Positions 34,288 to 43,384 of a stretch of 64,000 bases of DNA are shown here, one piece after another. The stretch's first letter is position 1; each line of letters opens with the position of its first letter. The notes below the pieces were generated by a model that was not told the origin of the DNA, ran no database searches, and saw only the letters and a list, made by a program, of their open reading frames with translations. The stretch comes from Actinoplanes siamensis (lineage in GTDB: Bacteria > Actinomycetota > Actinomycetes > Mycobacteriales > Micromonosporaceae), in the NCBI RefSeq assembly GCF_016862395.1, contig NZ_BOMW01000027.1:62001-126000 (forward strand), given 5' to 3'. The translations under genes and the position numbers were made by a program.

Positions 34288-36201
34288 GTGTCCGGCGTGC
34301 CGATCCGGTTCTGTGTGCTCGGACCGGTCACCGCCGCGGACGCGCACGGCCGGGAAATCGCGCTGAAGGGCCCGATGCACCGTGCCGTGCTCGGCCGGCT
34401 GCTGGTGGCGCGCGGCCGGGTCGTGCCGGTCACCGACCTGGTCGGCGATCTGTGGGTGGCGCCGCCGGCCGGCGCGGTGGCGGCGGTGCGGACGTTCGTG
34501 GCGGCGCTGCGGCGGGCGATCGAGCCGGACCGCCCGGCCCGGGCGCCGGCGCGGCTGCTGGTCACCAGGGGGCCGGGGTACGCGCTGGCCGCCACTCCCG
34601 ACCAGGTCGACGCCTGGCGGTTCGAGCGGATCGTGACGGCTGCCGGGGCCGGGCTGGGCGCGCTCGACGAGGCGCTCCGGTGGTGGCGCGGGCCGGCGTA
34701 CGCGGACTTCCCGGACGCCGCCTGGGCGCGGGCCGACCGGGCGCGGCTCACCGAGCTGCGGCTGCGCGCGGTGGAGGCGCGGGCCGAGGTGCTGCTGGGG
34801 CTGGGCTGGCCGGGCGACGCGGTGACGGATCTCGACGAGCACGTGACCGCGCACCCGTGGCGGGAGGCGGGGTGGCGGCTGCTCGCGCTGGCGCTGTACC
34901 GCGGCGGGCGGCAGGGGGACGCGCTCGCGGTGCTGCGGCGGGCGCGGGAGCTGCTGGTCGGGCAGCTCGGGGTGGAGCCCGGGGCCGATCTGCGGGCCCT
35001 CGAAGTCGACATGCTGCGGCAGGAGCCGCATCTCGAGCATCGGGCCGGCGGCCCCGCCGGTATTCGCCTCACCGGTGCGGACGCCGTCTTCGCGGATGTC
35101 GCCTCCGCCTACGACCGGGTGGTGCCCGGCGGATCCCGGGCACGGCTGGAGTCCGCGGTCGGGTTGCTCCGCAATCTCGCGGTGACCGGCGCCGGCGGTC
35201 TCGAGGTGGCCCGGGAGCAGCGGGCGGCCGCGGTCCGGGCGGCCGAGCAGCTCGGCGACCCGGAGTTGACCGCCCGGGTGATCGGCGCCTACGACGTCCC
35301 GGCGATCTGGACCCGCGCGGACGACCCCGGGCAGGCCGCCGGGATCGTCGCCGCGGCCGAGCGGACGCTCGCGCTCCTGCCGCCGGCCGGGCACGACACC
35401 GCCCGCGCCCGGCTGCTGGCCACCATCGCCGTGGAGTCGCGCGGCACGCACGATCCGCGGCCGCTGGACTGTGCCCGGCGGGCCGAGGCCATCGCCCGCG
35501 AGCTGGACGACCCGGGCCTGCTGGCGTTCGCGCTCAACGGCGTCTTCATGCAGAGCTGCCACCGCACCGGCAATTCCGGCGCACGGGATGCGGTCGGCGC
35601 GGAGCTGGTCGCGTTCGCCGGGCGGCACGGCCTGGCCACCGCGGAGGTCCTGGGACGCCTGATCCGGCTGCAGGCGAGCGCGGCGACGGCCCGGTTCGAC
35701 GACGCGGACCGGCACGCGGCGGCCGCCGACCGGCTGGCCGCACGGCACGAGTTGCCGCTGGTCACGGTCTTCACGCAGTGGTACCGGGCGATGCGGGCCG
35801 GGACCGAGGCGGCGTACCGGGCGGCCGCCGGGCTGCTGGACCGGGCCGGGATGCCCGGCCTGCGGGCCGGGTTGCTGCCGCTGGCGTTGCTGAGCCTGCG
35901 GTTACGGCACGGTTCGCCGGTGGCCGGCGAGGGCGATTTCGGGCCGTACGAACCGTGGGCGCGCCCGTTGCTGTCACCCGGCGCCACGGCGCTGGCCGAC
36001 GTGCCGGATCCGCCGGCCGACCTGCTCGCCGAGGCGCTGTGGTGCCTGTTCGCGGAGGCGGCGATCGCGGCCGGGGACACCGCGGCGATGGCGCGGGCCC
36101 GGAAGGCGCTGGCCCCGGCCGCGGGCGAATGGGCGGGCGCGGCCAGTGGCCTGCTCACCGTCGGACCGGTCACGCACTACCTGAACCGGCTCCCGCGCTA
36201 G
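34288..36201 (+). CDS. BTAD-domain (SARP/AfsR-type) transcriptional regulator
   Basis: 637 aa. OmpR-like DNA-binding domain (~1-95, VLGPVTAADAHGREIALKG…) followed by a bacterial transcriptional activation domain (~100-245, VDAWRFERIV … LGVEPGADLRALEVDML). The remaining ~390 residues are TPR-like helices without a P-loop, so it lacks the NB-ARC of AfsR. Start is GTG 34288 or the in-frame GTG 34297; neither has a ribosome site, so it may be leaderless. Its stop overlaps the BMP lipoprotein gene by four bases. The divergent hydrolase is a possible target. Confidence 0.82.
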   Translation: MSGVPIRFCVLGPVTAADAHGREIALKGPMHRAVLGRLLVARGRVVPVTDLVGDLWVAPPAGAVAAVRTFVAALRRAIEPDRPARAPARLLVTRGPGYALAATPDQVDAWRFERIVTAAGAGLGALDEALRWWRGPAYADFPDAAWARADRARLTELRLRAVEARAEVLLGLGWPGDAVTDLDEHVTAHPWREAGWRLLALALYRGGRQGDALAVLRRARELLVGQLGVEPGADLRALEVDMLRQEPHLEHRAGGPAGIRLTGADAVFADVASAYDRVVPGGSRARLESAVGLLRNLAVTGAGGLEVAREQRAAAVRAAEQLGDPELTARVIGAYDVPAIWTRADDPGQAAGIVAAAERTLALLPPAGHDTARARLLATIAVESRGTHDPRPLDCARRAEAIARELDDPGLLAFALNGVFMQSCHRTGNSGARDAVGAELVAFAGRHGLATAEVLGRLIRLQASAATARFDDADRHAAAADRLAARHELPLVTVFTQWYRAMRAGTEAAYRAAAGLLDRAGMPGLRAGLLPLALLSLRLRHGSPVAGEGDFGPYEPWARPLLSPGATALADVPDPPADLLAEALWCLFAEAAIAAGDTAAMARARKALAPAAGEWAGAASGLLTVGPVTHYLNRLPR

Positions 36202-37241
36202 CCGACCGGCACCTTCACCTCGCCGCTGAGGATCCGGTACCGGGCGTTCTCCATCCCGGATTCGTACCGGGCCAGCGCCTTGTTCGAGGTGGCGTAGCCG
36301 ACGCCGTCCACCTTGAGGTCGTAACGCTTCCGGCCGCCGGCCCGGTCGCCCTTGACGAACGCCTGGATCTCCTGGAAGACGCCGTTGTCGACGCGTTTGA
36401 GCATCGAGGTGAGGACGTGCGGCCGCACGGCCGGCTCCGCGGTGGCGTACTGATCGGAGTCGACCCCGATCGCCCAGACCTTGCTGCCGGCGGCCGCGAC
36501 CGCCTGGAACACCCCGATGCCGGAACCACCGGCCGCCGCGTAGACGACGTCCGCGCCGTCGGCGATGAGCCCCGCCGCGGCGGACTTGCCCTTGGCCGGC
36601 GCGCTGAAGCCGCCGAAGTCGGGTGGCCTGGTCAGGTAGCGCACGTCCACCCGGATGCCCGGGTCGACGCTGTGCACGCCGGCGGCGTATCCGGCCGCGA
36701 ACTTGTGGATCAGCGGGACGTCGACGCCACCGACGAAGCCCACCCGGTTCTTGCGGGTGGCCAGGGCGGCCGCCACCCCGACCAGGTAGGAGCCCTGCTC
36801 CTCGGAGAAGAGCAGCGACACCACGTTGTCGGCGGTCACCGAGTCGTCGTCGATGATCGCGAAGAGGGTGTCCGGGAACTCCTTGGCGACGGCGCCGACC
36901 GCCTTCGCGTACAGGAAACCGACGGCGATGACCGGATTGCTGCCACCGGCGGCGAGCCCACGCAGGGCGGCCGCCCGAGCGTCGTCGGTCTCCGCCTCCG
37001 TCTTGGTCTCCGACGCCTCGATCAGCAGTTCCTCCTTGGCCCGGTCGACGCCGGCGGCGGCCGCGTCGTTGAAGCTCTTGTCCCCGCGGCCCGCGCTGTC
37101 GTAGGCGATCCCGACGTGCACCGTCTCACGGCCCAGGCCGGACGTGTCCGCCGGCGCGACCGGGACGGTCGCGGCCGAGCACCCGGTCAGCAGCACGGTC
37201 AGGGCGGCGGCGAGCAGTCCGGCGCCGAAGCGTTTGTTCAT
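36198..37241 (-). CDS. BMP-family (Med/PnrA-like) substrate-binding lipoprotein
   Basis: 347 aa. Lipobox LLTGC with Cys21, then a periplasmic-binding fold with IAYDSAGRGDKSFNDAA (family signature), GFVGGVDVPLIHKFAAGYAAG and ADVVYAAAGGSGIGVFQA. BMP proteins bind nucleosides or related ligands for ABC import or sensing. No ABC ATPase or permease is adjacent. Instead it starts 9 bp after a chemoreceptor gene on the same strand, so it probably feeds ligand to that receptor. The ATG at 37239-37241 has GAGGAG five bases upstream. Confidence 0.88.
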   Translation of the reverse strand: MNKRFGAGLLAAALTVLLTGCSAATVPVAPADTSGLGRETVHVGIAYDSAGRGDKSFNDAAAAGVDRAKEELLIEASETKTEAETDDARAAALRGLAAGGSNPVIAVGFLYAKAVGAVAKEFPDTLFAIIDDDSVTADNVVSLLFSEEQGSYLVGVAAALATRKNRVGFVGGVDVPLIHKFAAGYAAGVHSVDPGIRVDVRYLTRPPDFGGFSAPAKGKSAAAGLIADGADVVYAAAGGSGIGVFQAVAAAGSKVWAIGVDSDQYATAEPAVRPHVLTSMLKRVDNGVFQEIQAFVKGDRAGGRKRYDLKVDGVGYATSNKALARYESGMENARYRILSGEVKVPVG

Positions 37242-37250
37242 CGTCACTCC

Positions 37251-38858
37251 TCAGTACCGGAATTGGGCGACCGCGTCGCGCAACTGGGTCGACATGCGGC
37301 TCAGCTCGGTGGCCGCCTCCCGGGAGCGGGTCACCTCGGCCGAGGTGGCGGCGGATGCCGCGGCGACCGCCCGGATGTTCTCGGCGATGCTGGCCGTGCC
37401 ACCGGCCGCGGCGGTGGCGCCCCGGTTCATCTCGCCGGTGGTGGCGGTCTGCTCCTCCACCGCGCCGGCGATGCTGGTCTGGTAGTCGCTGATCCGGCCG
37501 ACCACCTCGTCGATCATCTCGATCGCGGTGACCGCCGCCGACGTGTCCGTCTGGATCGCCTGCACCAGCGAGTCGATCTCGTCGGCCGCGCGGGCACTCT
37601 CCTGTGCCAGATCCTTGACCTCGCCGGCGACCACGGCGAAGCCCTTGCCCATGTCCCCGGCCCGCGCCGCCTCGATGGTGGCGTTGAGCGCGAGCAGGTT
37701 CGTCTGCGCGGCGATGCTGGTGATCAGCTTCACCGCGTCGCCGATGGCGGACGACGAGGTGCCCAGGTTGCCTACCGTCTGGTTGGCCGAGCGCGCCGCG
37801 GCCACCGCCTCCGCGGCCACCGCCGCGGCCTCGGCGGCGTTGCGGGAGATCTCCTCGATCGAGGCGCCCATCTCCTGCGACCCGGCAGCCATCGTGTCGA
37901 CGTTGCGGTTGACGTCCTCGGCCGCGCCGGCGACCAGGTCGGCCTGCTGGCTGGTGTCGCCGACCGACTTCGCGAACGCGCCCGACACCGCGTCGAGCTC
38001 CGCGGAGGTACGGGTGAGGACCTCCGCCTGCTGCGCCACGTCGGAGACGACCGTGCGCACGGCGGCCATCGCCTGCCGGAGCGCTGCCGACATCTCGCTC
38101 ACCTCGTCCCGGCCGTCGTCAGCGGGCGGCTCGGCGGTCAGATCGCGCTCGGCCATCCGGCGCAGCGCGTCGCGCGCCGCGCCGATCGGCCGCACGATGC
38201 TGCGGGTCACCGCGAACGCGGATGCCGCGCCGAGTGCGAGAGCGAGCCCGGTGGCCACCATGATGATCAGTCCGGCGCGGCTGGCGTCCTCCGCGGACGA
38301 ACGCACGGCCGCCACGCTGCGGGCGTCGACCGACGCGGCGAGCTTCTGAGCGGCGACCATCATGCGGTAGTAGCTGTTCCAGCTGTCGTACAGGGCGATC
38401 TGGTCGGCCTGCCACAGCGCCCGCGCGGTGCCCGGACGGTACGCCGCCACCACCTTGTCGTTGATCTCGACGTACCTCGACAGCTCGTTGCCCAGGGTGG
38501 CGAAGACATCGCGTTCGCTGTCGGTCATGCTGCCGGTGTCGACCTGGCCGAGATAGCTCGTGAAGGCGTCCCGCTCCTGTTGCCACGCCTTGTAGGCGAC
38601 CGAGTCCCCACCGAGCGCCCGTCCGGCCCCGAGCCGGTAGATGTCGTTGATGAAGCCGGCCTGCCAGCCGTTGAGTGTCGTCGCATGGGTCTTGATCTCG
38701 CCGGCCTGCTGCGTCAGGAGCTCCAGCCGGCGTACCTCGGTGGCCGCGTCCCGCTGCGCGACGATGGTCCCGTAGGCCACCAGGGCGGTGGCGAACAACA
38801 ACACCAGCACACCGGCGAACGCCCCGAATAACCGGGCGCCGATACTGAAACGCCGCAC
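37251..38858 (-). CDS. Methyl-accepting chemotaxis protein
   Basis: 535 aa. TM1 ~9-31, an extracytoplasmic helical sensor (~32-190), TM2 ~195-218, HAMP ~219-270 and a long cytoplasmic coiled coil with the conserved signalling tip ([40 protein letters not shown]). GTG start at 38856-38858 with GGAGGG six bases upstream. It is the first gene of an operon with the BMP lipoprotein. The FliA-type promoter upstream ties it to flagellar expression, as in zoospore-forming actinomycetes. Confidence 0.92.
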   Translation of the reverse strand: MRRFSIGARLFGAFAGVLVLLFATALVAYGTIVAQRDAATEVRRLELLTQQAGEIKTHATTLNGWQAGFINDIYRLGAGRALGGDSVAYKAWQQERDAFTSYLGQVDTGSMTDSERDVFATLGNELSRYVEINDKVVAAYRPGTARALWQADQIALYDSWNSYYRMMVAAQKLAASVDARSVAAVRSSAEDASRAGLIIMVATGLALALGAASAFAVTRSIVRPIGAARDALRRMAERDLTAEPPADDGRDEVSEMSAALRQAMAAVRTVVSDVAQQAEVLTRTSAELDAVSGAFAKSVGDTSQQADLVAGAAEDVNRNVDTMAAGSQEMGASIEEISRNAAEAAAVAAEAVAAARSANQTVGNLGTSSSAIGDAVKLITSIAAQTNLLALNATIEAARAGDMGKGFAVVAGEVKDLAQESARAADEIDSLVQAIQTDTSAAVTAIEMIDEVVGRISDYQTSIAGAVEEQTATTGEMNRGATAAAGGTASIAENIRAVAAASAATSAEVTRSREAATELSRMSTQLRDAVAQFRY

Positions 38859-38891
38859 TGATGACCCTCCGTCCGCAAAGTTTCACCGGCT

Positions 38892-38918
38892 TTTTCGGCA
38901 TCCGACAGCCACGGCTTA
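38892..38918 (-). promoter_or_regulatory. FliA (sigma-28)-type promoter of the chemoreceptor operon
   Basis: Minus strand TAAGCCGT (38918-38911), 11 bases, GCCGAAAA (38899-38892). The -10 differs from the enteric GCCGATAA by one base and the spacer is exactly 11. It can also be read as CTAA-N16-GCCGAA, near the CTCA-N15-17-GCCGAA pattern I recall for Actinoplanes FliA promoters. It ends 33 bases before the GTG. Confidence 0.65.
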
Positions 38919-39062
38919 GGGAAAGCACACCGTGGGAACCCGGCGCCTACCGCCACCACAACCGGGCCGAACGCGGCTGCGACCAGGGCGGACAGGGGTG
39001 CGGCCCGCATGGAGCGACGCCTCGCGGGTGTGCCGGATCTCAGCTCGGGAGCGTCCAGCCGG

Positions 39063-39398
39063 TCATCCTGCCGGCCGTCTGCCGGTGCCCGCCCGGCCGG
39101 CCGCCCATGACCGGAACTCGTGGATCGCCTCGCCCAGGTTGAGCGGACCGCAGGCGGCCTCGAAGCGGCCCTCGACGACCCGGGCGACAAGCCAGTCGTG
39201 CTCGCCGCGGCGCACCTCGTACTTCGGGAAGTCGTGGCCCTCCAGACTGGTCCCGCGCAGGTCCAGCAGCAGCGACCAGCCCGGGTTGTCCAGCGTGTCG
39301 ATCGAGACGCCGTAGTCGTGTTCCCAGCTCCCGTCGCACTGCGTGGCGTACCAGGCCTGCAGCCACGTCAGCGGATCCGGCGCGTCCTGTTCGTTCAC
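39063..39398 (-). CDS. Imm53-family immunity-like protein
   Basis: 111 aa. WLQAWYATQCDGSWEHDYGVSIDTLDNPGWSL is the hallmark start of immunity protein family 53, which protects against polymorphic toxins. No toxin gene is adjacent. The GTG at 39396-39398 overlaps the TGA of the MFS transporter (GTGA), so it is translated with that gene. It may be an orphan immunity gene. Confidence 0.75.
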   Translation of the reverse strand: MNEQDAPDPLTWLQAWYATQCDGSWEHDYGVSIDTLDNPGWSLLLDLRGTSLEGHDFPKYEVRRGEHDWLVARVVEGRFEAACGPLNLGEAIHEFRSWAAGRAGTGRRPAG

Positions 39399-40624
39399 CC
39401 ACTCATCATGGACGATGAGACTGCGGTGGCGGGACGCTCGCTCCGGCTTGCGCGCGGTGACCTGCCGTTCACGAGGACCAGCACGGCGACCGCGATCTGG
39501 AGCAGCCCCGCGGCCAGCAGCGTGGGCCGGGCGCCGGCCAGCCCGATCACTGCCCCGCCCAGCAGCATCCCCAGCGTGCCGGCCCCGTCGTGCACGACGC
39601 TCTCCGCGGCGAAGGCGGCCCGCCGTTCGGCGCCGGTCGTCCGGCTGCTGATCAGCGTGTTCACCGCGGCGATCCCGAACGGCATGACGGCGCCGCCGAG
39701 CGCCGCGCACACCCCGACGAACGGGACCGAGCCCGCGCCTGCGGCCATCGCGGCGAACGACGCGCCCAGGACCATCCAGCTGACGGCGGCCGTCGGCAGG
39801 GCCGGCAGGCGCGTGGTCACCGACGGGACGAGCAGAGCGCCGCAGACCGAGCCGATGCCGTAGCCGGTGAGACCCGCCGCGATCAGCGCCCCGGGGCGGC
39901 CGGTCTGCGCGCCGAGCACGGCCAGACCCAGCGCGAACGCGAACCAGACCGCTCCGCCGACGCCGCTCGTCACCAGGATCCGGCGCAGATCCGGGTGCCG
40001 GCGCCACACCTCCCGCAGGCGCACGGGCGGTTCGGTGTGACGCGGGTGGGCGGGCCGCGTTCGTACCGCCGGCAGGAGCAGAGCGGCCACCGCGATGCCG
40101 CAGCTCTCCGACCAGAGCAACGGGATCGTGCCGCCCGCCGCGACAGCGGCGGCGGCCAGCGGCGGGGCGATCACCATGCTGGCGCGATGCGCGAGATCCT
40201 GCCAGGCCAGCGCTCGGGCCGCGTGGCCCGCGCCGATCCGGTCGCCGACGTCCGCCGTCAGGGCCGACCGGGCCGGCCCGGCGACCGCCGCGCAGACGCC
40301 CGCGAGCAGACCTCCGACCGCCAGGTGTACGGCGGTGACCCCGCCCGTGACCTCCGCGACGGGCACCACCAGCAGCCCGAGCGCCTGCCCCAGCATGATC
40401 ACCGCTAAGGACCGCCCACCGGTGATTCGCCCCCGTAAGGGACCGGCCCACCAGCCGGAGGTGACCAGTGGCAGACCGGCGGCGCCGGCGACCAGCCCGG
40501 TGGTCCACGTCGACCCGGTCCGTTCCAGCGCCACCAGTGGCAACGCCACAGCGGTCAGCCGCTGGCCGAGCCAGCTCACAAACGTGGTGAGCAGCAGGAT
40601 CCGCAGATCTCCTCGTTCTCGCAC
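39395..40624 (-). CDS. MFS transporter
   Basis: 409 aa, 12 predicted helices. N-terminal half LLLTTFVSWLGQRLTAVALPLVALERTGS is typical of MFS drug-efflux proteins (EntS-like), and RSALTADVGDRIGAGHAARALAW lies in the central loop. Substrate unknown. GTG start 40622-40624. Divergent from a LysR gene, 72 bp away, which probably regulates it; coupled to the Imm53-like gene. Confidence 0.85.
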   Translation of the reverse strand: MRERGDLRILLLTTFVSWLGQRLTAVALPLVALERTGSTWTTGLVAGAAGLPLVTSGWWAGPLRGRITGGRSLAVIMLGQALGLLVVPVAEVTGGVTAVHLAVGGLLAGVCAAVAGPARSALTADVGDRIGAGHAARALAWQDLAHRASMVIAPPLAAAAVAAGGTIPLLWSESCGIAVAALLLPAVRTRPAHPRHTEPPVRLREVWRRHPDLRRILVTSGVGGAVWFAFALGLAVLGAQTGRPGALIAAGLTGYGIGSVCGALLVPSVTTRLPALPTAAVSWMVLGASFAAMAAGAGSVPFVGVCAALGGAVMPFGIAAVNTLISSRTTGAERRAAFAAESVVHDGAGTLGMLLGGAVIGLAGARPTLLAAGLLQIAVAVLVLVNGRSPRASRSERPATAVSSSMMSG

Positions 40625-40681
40625 CCCCCGATGCTTCCGCCATCCGGCTACGCCGGGTAGTCGCCGGGTGTTGTCCGGTTG

Positions 40682-40700
40682 CCATAGGGTGCGCCTATGG
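40682..40700. promoter_or_regulatory. LysR T-N11-A operator overlapping the regulator start codon
   Basis: CCATAGG-GTGCG-CCTATGG, a 7-bp inverted repeat with a T-N11-A core (T40685 to A40697). The right arm contains the ATG of the LysR gene, so binding would block its own expression. Confidence 0.6.
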
Positions 40701-41551
40701 GTTCATTGCCGCAGGTCGAGGATCTGCGACTGGTGACCGCGATCGTGCGTCTCGGCTCGGTCGGCGCCGCGGCCCGCGAACTGCTGATCAGCCAGCCGTC
40801 CGCCAGCCAGCGCCTGGCCGCCCTGGAGCGCCGGGTCGGCGAGCGCCTGTTCGACCGGGATCCGACCGGCGCCCGGCCGACCGGCGCGGGCCGCGAGATG
40901 GCCGAGCGGGCCGCGCACATCCTGCAACACCTGTCCACGCTGGTCGATCAGACCCGCGCCGCGGCCCGCGACCGCCCGCTCACCGTCGGCACGTTCTCGA
41001 GCCTGGCGCCGCTGCTCTTCCCGGCGCTGGACGTGCCGGTCAACCAGATCACCGACCACGGCGACCGGATGATCGGCTGGGTCGCGGAGGGCTCTCTGGA
41101 CGCCGCGGTGGTGGCGATCGCGGACCAGGTGGCGCTGCCCCCGGGCGTGATCGCGACCCCGGTGGGACGGGACAGCCACGCGATGCTGTTCCCGGCCGGC
41201 GTCCCGGGCCCGGCCGGCGGGCGGCGGCCGTTGCGGGACCGGGTGGTCGTCGCGTACACCATCGATCTCTCCTCCGATGTGCTGCGCGCCCGGCTGACCG
41301 CCCTCGGCGCGCAGACCCGGCATGCCGCCACCGCGGAAACCGCGGTTCGGATGGCTCGGGCACACGCCGTTCCCGCCCTGATGCCGCGCTGCCTGGCCGA
41401 GATGTACGCCACCGCGGAGGAGACGGTGACGGCGGCCCCGGTCCGCAACGTGCTGCGGCTGACCCTGATCACTCTCGGTCCCCCACCCCCCACACTGAAC
41501 CCCACGACGCTGGCCGGCCGGCTCGGGCTCACCCGGCCGGTGCCGGCCTGA
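40697..41551 (+). CDS. LysR-family transcriptional regulator
   Basis: 284 aa. N-terminal winged helix (LRLVTAIVRLGSVGAAARELLISQPSASQRLAALERRVGERLFDR, ~10-55), then an effector domain of two alpha/beta lobes. Divergent from the MFS-Imm53 operon. It probably controls both through the T-N11-A palindrome at its start. The effector is unknown. Confidence 0.88.
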   Translation: MGSLPQVEDLRLVTAIVRLGSVGAAARELLISQPSASQRLAALERRVGERLFDRDPTGARPTGAGREMAERAAHILQHLSTLVDQTRAAARDRPLTVGTFSSLAPLLFPALDVPVNQITDHGDRMIGWVAEGSLDAAVVAIADQVALPPGVIATPVGRDSHAMLFPAGVPGPAGGRRPLRDRVVVAYTIDLSSDVLRARLTALGAQTRHAATAETAVRMARAHAVPALMPRCLAEMYATAEETVTAAPVRNVLRLTLITLGPPPPTLNPTTLAGRLGLTRPVPA

Positions 41552-41688
41552 CGCACCGGCAGGACGACCTCGGCCACCCGCGGGCCGATCCGGGCGGGGA
41601 CAGGTCAGCCGGTGAAACGGATGAGCGCTTCCGGGCCGGCGCGGTCGTCATGATCGCCACCGCCCGCCCCGGCCCGCCCGAACCGGAC

Positions 41689-41713
41689 GTTTCCGGATCT
41701 CGCCATTGGGCAC
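41689..41713 (+). promoter_or_regulatory. Sigma-B-type promoter of the SGRFV-repeat gene
   Basis: GTTT (41689-41692), 15-base spacer, GGGCAC (41708-41713), 42 bases before the ATG. The element and following ATC are the same as at dps. Confidence 0.6.
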
Positions 41714-41755
41714 ATCAACAACAGCGGCACCACGAGATGACTGGAGGATGCTCAG

Positions 41756-41971
41756 ATGGCCGGCAACGAGCACGACGTGAACCGCAGCGCGCGGAGTGGG
41801 CGCTTCGTCAAGGAGAGCACCACCAAGCGCGAGCCGCGCACCACGACCACCGAGCACGTCGGGAAGAGCCACGGCGACCGTGAGGTGCACCGCAGCACCA
41901 GCACCGGCCGCTTCGTCAAGAAGACCACCACCGAGTTGCACCCGTCGACGACCGAGACCCAGCGGGTCTGA
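41756..41971 (+). CDS. Small SGRFV-repeat protein
   Basis: 71 aa made of two tandem copies: NRSARSGRFVKESTTKREPRTTTTE (residues 9-33) and HRSTSTGRFVKKTTTELHPSTTETQ (45-69). It is highly charged, has no hydrophobic core or Cys, and is probably disordered or folds on a partner. The GRFV-Lys motif recurs in many small actinobacterial proteins of unknown role. GGAGG lies ten bases before the ATG. A sigma-B-type promoter suggests a general-stress protein. Confidence 0.75.
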   Translation: MAGNEHDVNRSARSGRFVKESTTKREPRTTTTEHVGKSHGDREVHRSTSTGRFVKKTTTELHPSTTETQRV

Positions 41972-41984
41972 CCGCCGGCGCCGA

Positions 41985-42653
41985 TCAGCGCCCTTCGCTC
42001 ACCGCGGAGGGCGCCGGCGTCGTTTCCGGGGCCCGGTCCGGCGCGCGGCGCAGCAGCAGGCCGCCGGCCAGGCCGCCGGCGAGCTGGCAGGCCGCGATGG
42101 CGACCAGCAGGACCGCCGGGTGGTACGACGCCAGCAGCCCGCCGGCTGCGGAACCGGCCGCGCCGGCGGTCACCTTGAATCCGGCTCCGAGCGTGAAGAC
42201 CTGGGTACGCAGCTCCGGCGGCGCCTCCCGGTCGCGGGTGGTGAACAGGGCCACCGCGACTATCCCGCTGAGCCCGCCCGCCACCGCGAAGAACACCGCC
42301 GGCGTCCCGGCCACGGCCAGCAGGAACGGGACCGTCATCGCGGCCGTGCAGAGCAACAGCACCCGCTCCGGCAGCCGGTGCACGACCGGCAGGCGGGTGC
42401 AGAGCACCGACCCGAGCAGGCCGCCCGCGGCGCACGCGGACACCAGCAGACCGGTCAGCGCCGGCCGGTGCGTGTGCGCCGCGCCCACCAGCGGGCCCGC
42501 GAGCACGTGCGGCACCATCAACGCCGCCACGAGCAGGCCGCCGAGAGCCGCGTCGTGGGCGCGCTCCAGCGCCAGCAGCACGATCGCGACCCGGGCGCCC
42601 TCGTCGGCCAGGCGGACGCTGACGGCGGCCACCAGATACCTCGCCAAGGTCAT
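41985..42653 (-). pseudogene. Internally deleted MFS transporter
   Basis: 222 aa where MFS proteins have ~400. The N-terminus (DEGARVAIVLLALERA … LLVAALMVPHVLAGPLVG) is TM1-2 of an MFS porter. Straight after GAAHTHRPALTGLLVSACAAGGLLGSVLC it continues as the second half, with six or so helices to the end. The middle ~170 residues (about TM3-TM7) are missing without frame loss. The reading frame is intact, so a product could be made, but a full 12-helix transporter cannot form. Confidence 0.55.
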
Positions 42654-42678
42654 GTGGTCATTCTGTCCCGGACCGGCT

Positions 42679-42703
42679 GTTTCGGCAGGGATGCCCGGGG
42701 CAT
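42679..42703 (+). promoter_or_regulatory. Sigma-B-type promoter of the FMN reductase gene
   Basis: GTTT (42679-42682), 15-base spacer, GGGCAT (42698-42703), nine bases before the ATG, implying a nearly leaderless transcript. Confidence 0.6.
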
Positions 42704-42712
42704 CTGCGGACC

Positions 42713-43318
42713 ATGACTCTCAAGGCGCTGGTGCTCGGTTGTTCACTGAAGAAATCCCCGGCTCCGTCGAGTTCGGAACTGCTCGGTCGAGAGGTGCTGG
42801 CCGCGCTCGCCGACCACGACGTCGACGGGGAGCTCGTCCGGGTCGTCGACCACGACGTGCGTTTCGGCGTCTCCACCGACGAGGGCGACGGCGACGCCTG
42901 GCCGCGGATCCGGGCGAAGGTCCTGGACGCGCAGATCCTGGTGATCGCGACGCCGATCTGGATGGGCCAGCCGTCCAGCGTGGCGAAGATGGTGCTGGAG
43001 CGCCTGGACGCCGAGTTGTCCGAGACCGACGATCAGGGGCGGCCCTCGATGTACGGCAAGGTCGGCGCGGTAGCTGTGGTCGGCAACGAGGACGGCGCGC
43101 ATCACGTGACCGCCGAGGTGCTGCAGGCCCTCAACGACGTGGGCTTCAGCATCCCGGCCGTGTCCTCGACGTACTGGGTCGGCGAGGCGATGGGCAAGGT
43201 GGACTACAGCGACGCCGGCCCGAAGCCGGACACCACCGGGGCGGCGACCGCGGGACTGGCTGCCAACGCCGCGCATCTGGCGCGGCTGCTGTCCGCTGAC
43301 AACTATCCGGTGAGCTGA
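42713..43318 (+). CDS. NAD(P)H-dependent FMN reductase / flavodoxin-like oxidoreductase
   Basis: 201 aa flavodoxin-like fold. GCSLKKSPAPSSSELL is the phosphate-binding start, ATPIWMGQPSSVAKMVLERLD the FMN-binding segment of NADPH:FMN/quinone reductases. It probably reduces FMN or quinones during stress. There is no ribosome site upstream, consistent with the close promoter (leaderless). Confidence 0.82.
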   Translation: MTLKALVLGCSLKKSPAPSSSELLGREVLAALADHDVDGELVRVVDHDVRFGVSTDEGDGDAWPRIRAKVLDAQILVIATPIWMGQPSSVAKMVLERLDAELSETDDQGRPSMYGKVGAVAVVGNEDGAHHVTAEVLQALNDVGFSIPAVSSTYWVGEAMGKVDYSDAGPKPDTTGAATAGLAANAAHLARLLSADNYPVS

Positions 43319-43320
43319 GC

Positions 43321-43345
43321 GTTTACCCGGACCGGACCTGGGCAC
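43321..43345 (+). promoter_or_regulatory. Sigma-B-type promoter of dps
   Basis: GTTT (43321-43324), 15-base spacer, GGGCAC (43340-43345), 39 bases before the ATG. Starvation- and stress-sigma control of dps is well known in Streptomyces. Confidence 0.65.
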
Positions 43346-43384
43346 ATCGGGGTCGAGTTCCCGTCTGCTGAGGAGTGATGAGCG

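Noticed and set aside
34452..38831. 1459-aa open frame on the plus strand through the BTAD, BMP and chemoreceptor genes
   Set aside because: It spans several well-supported genes in a wrong frame or strand and has low-complexity Arg/Gly/Ala composition.
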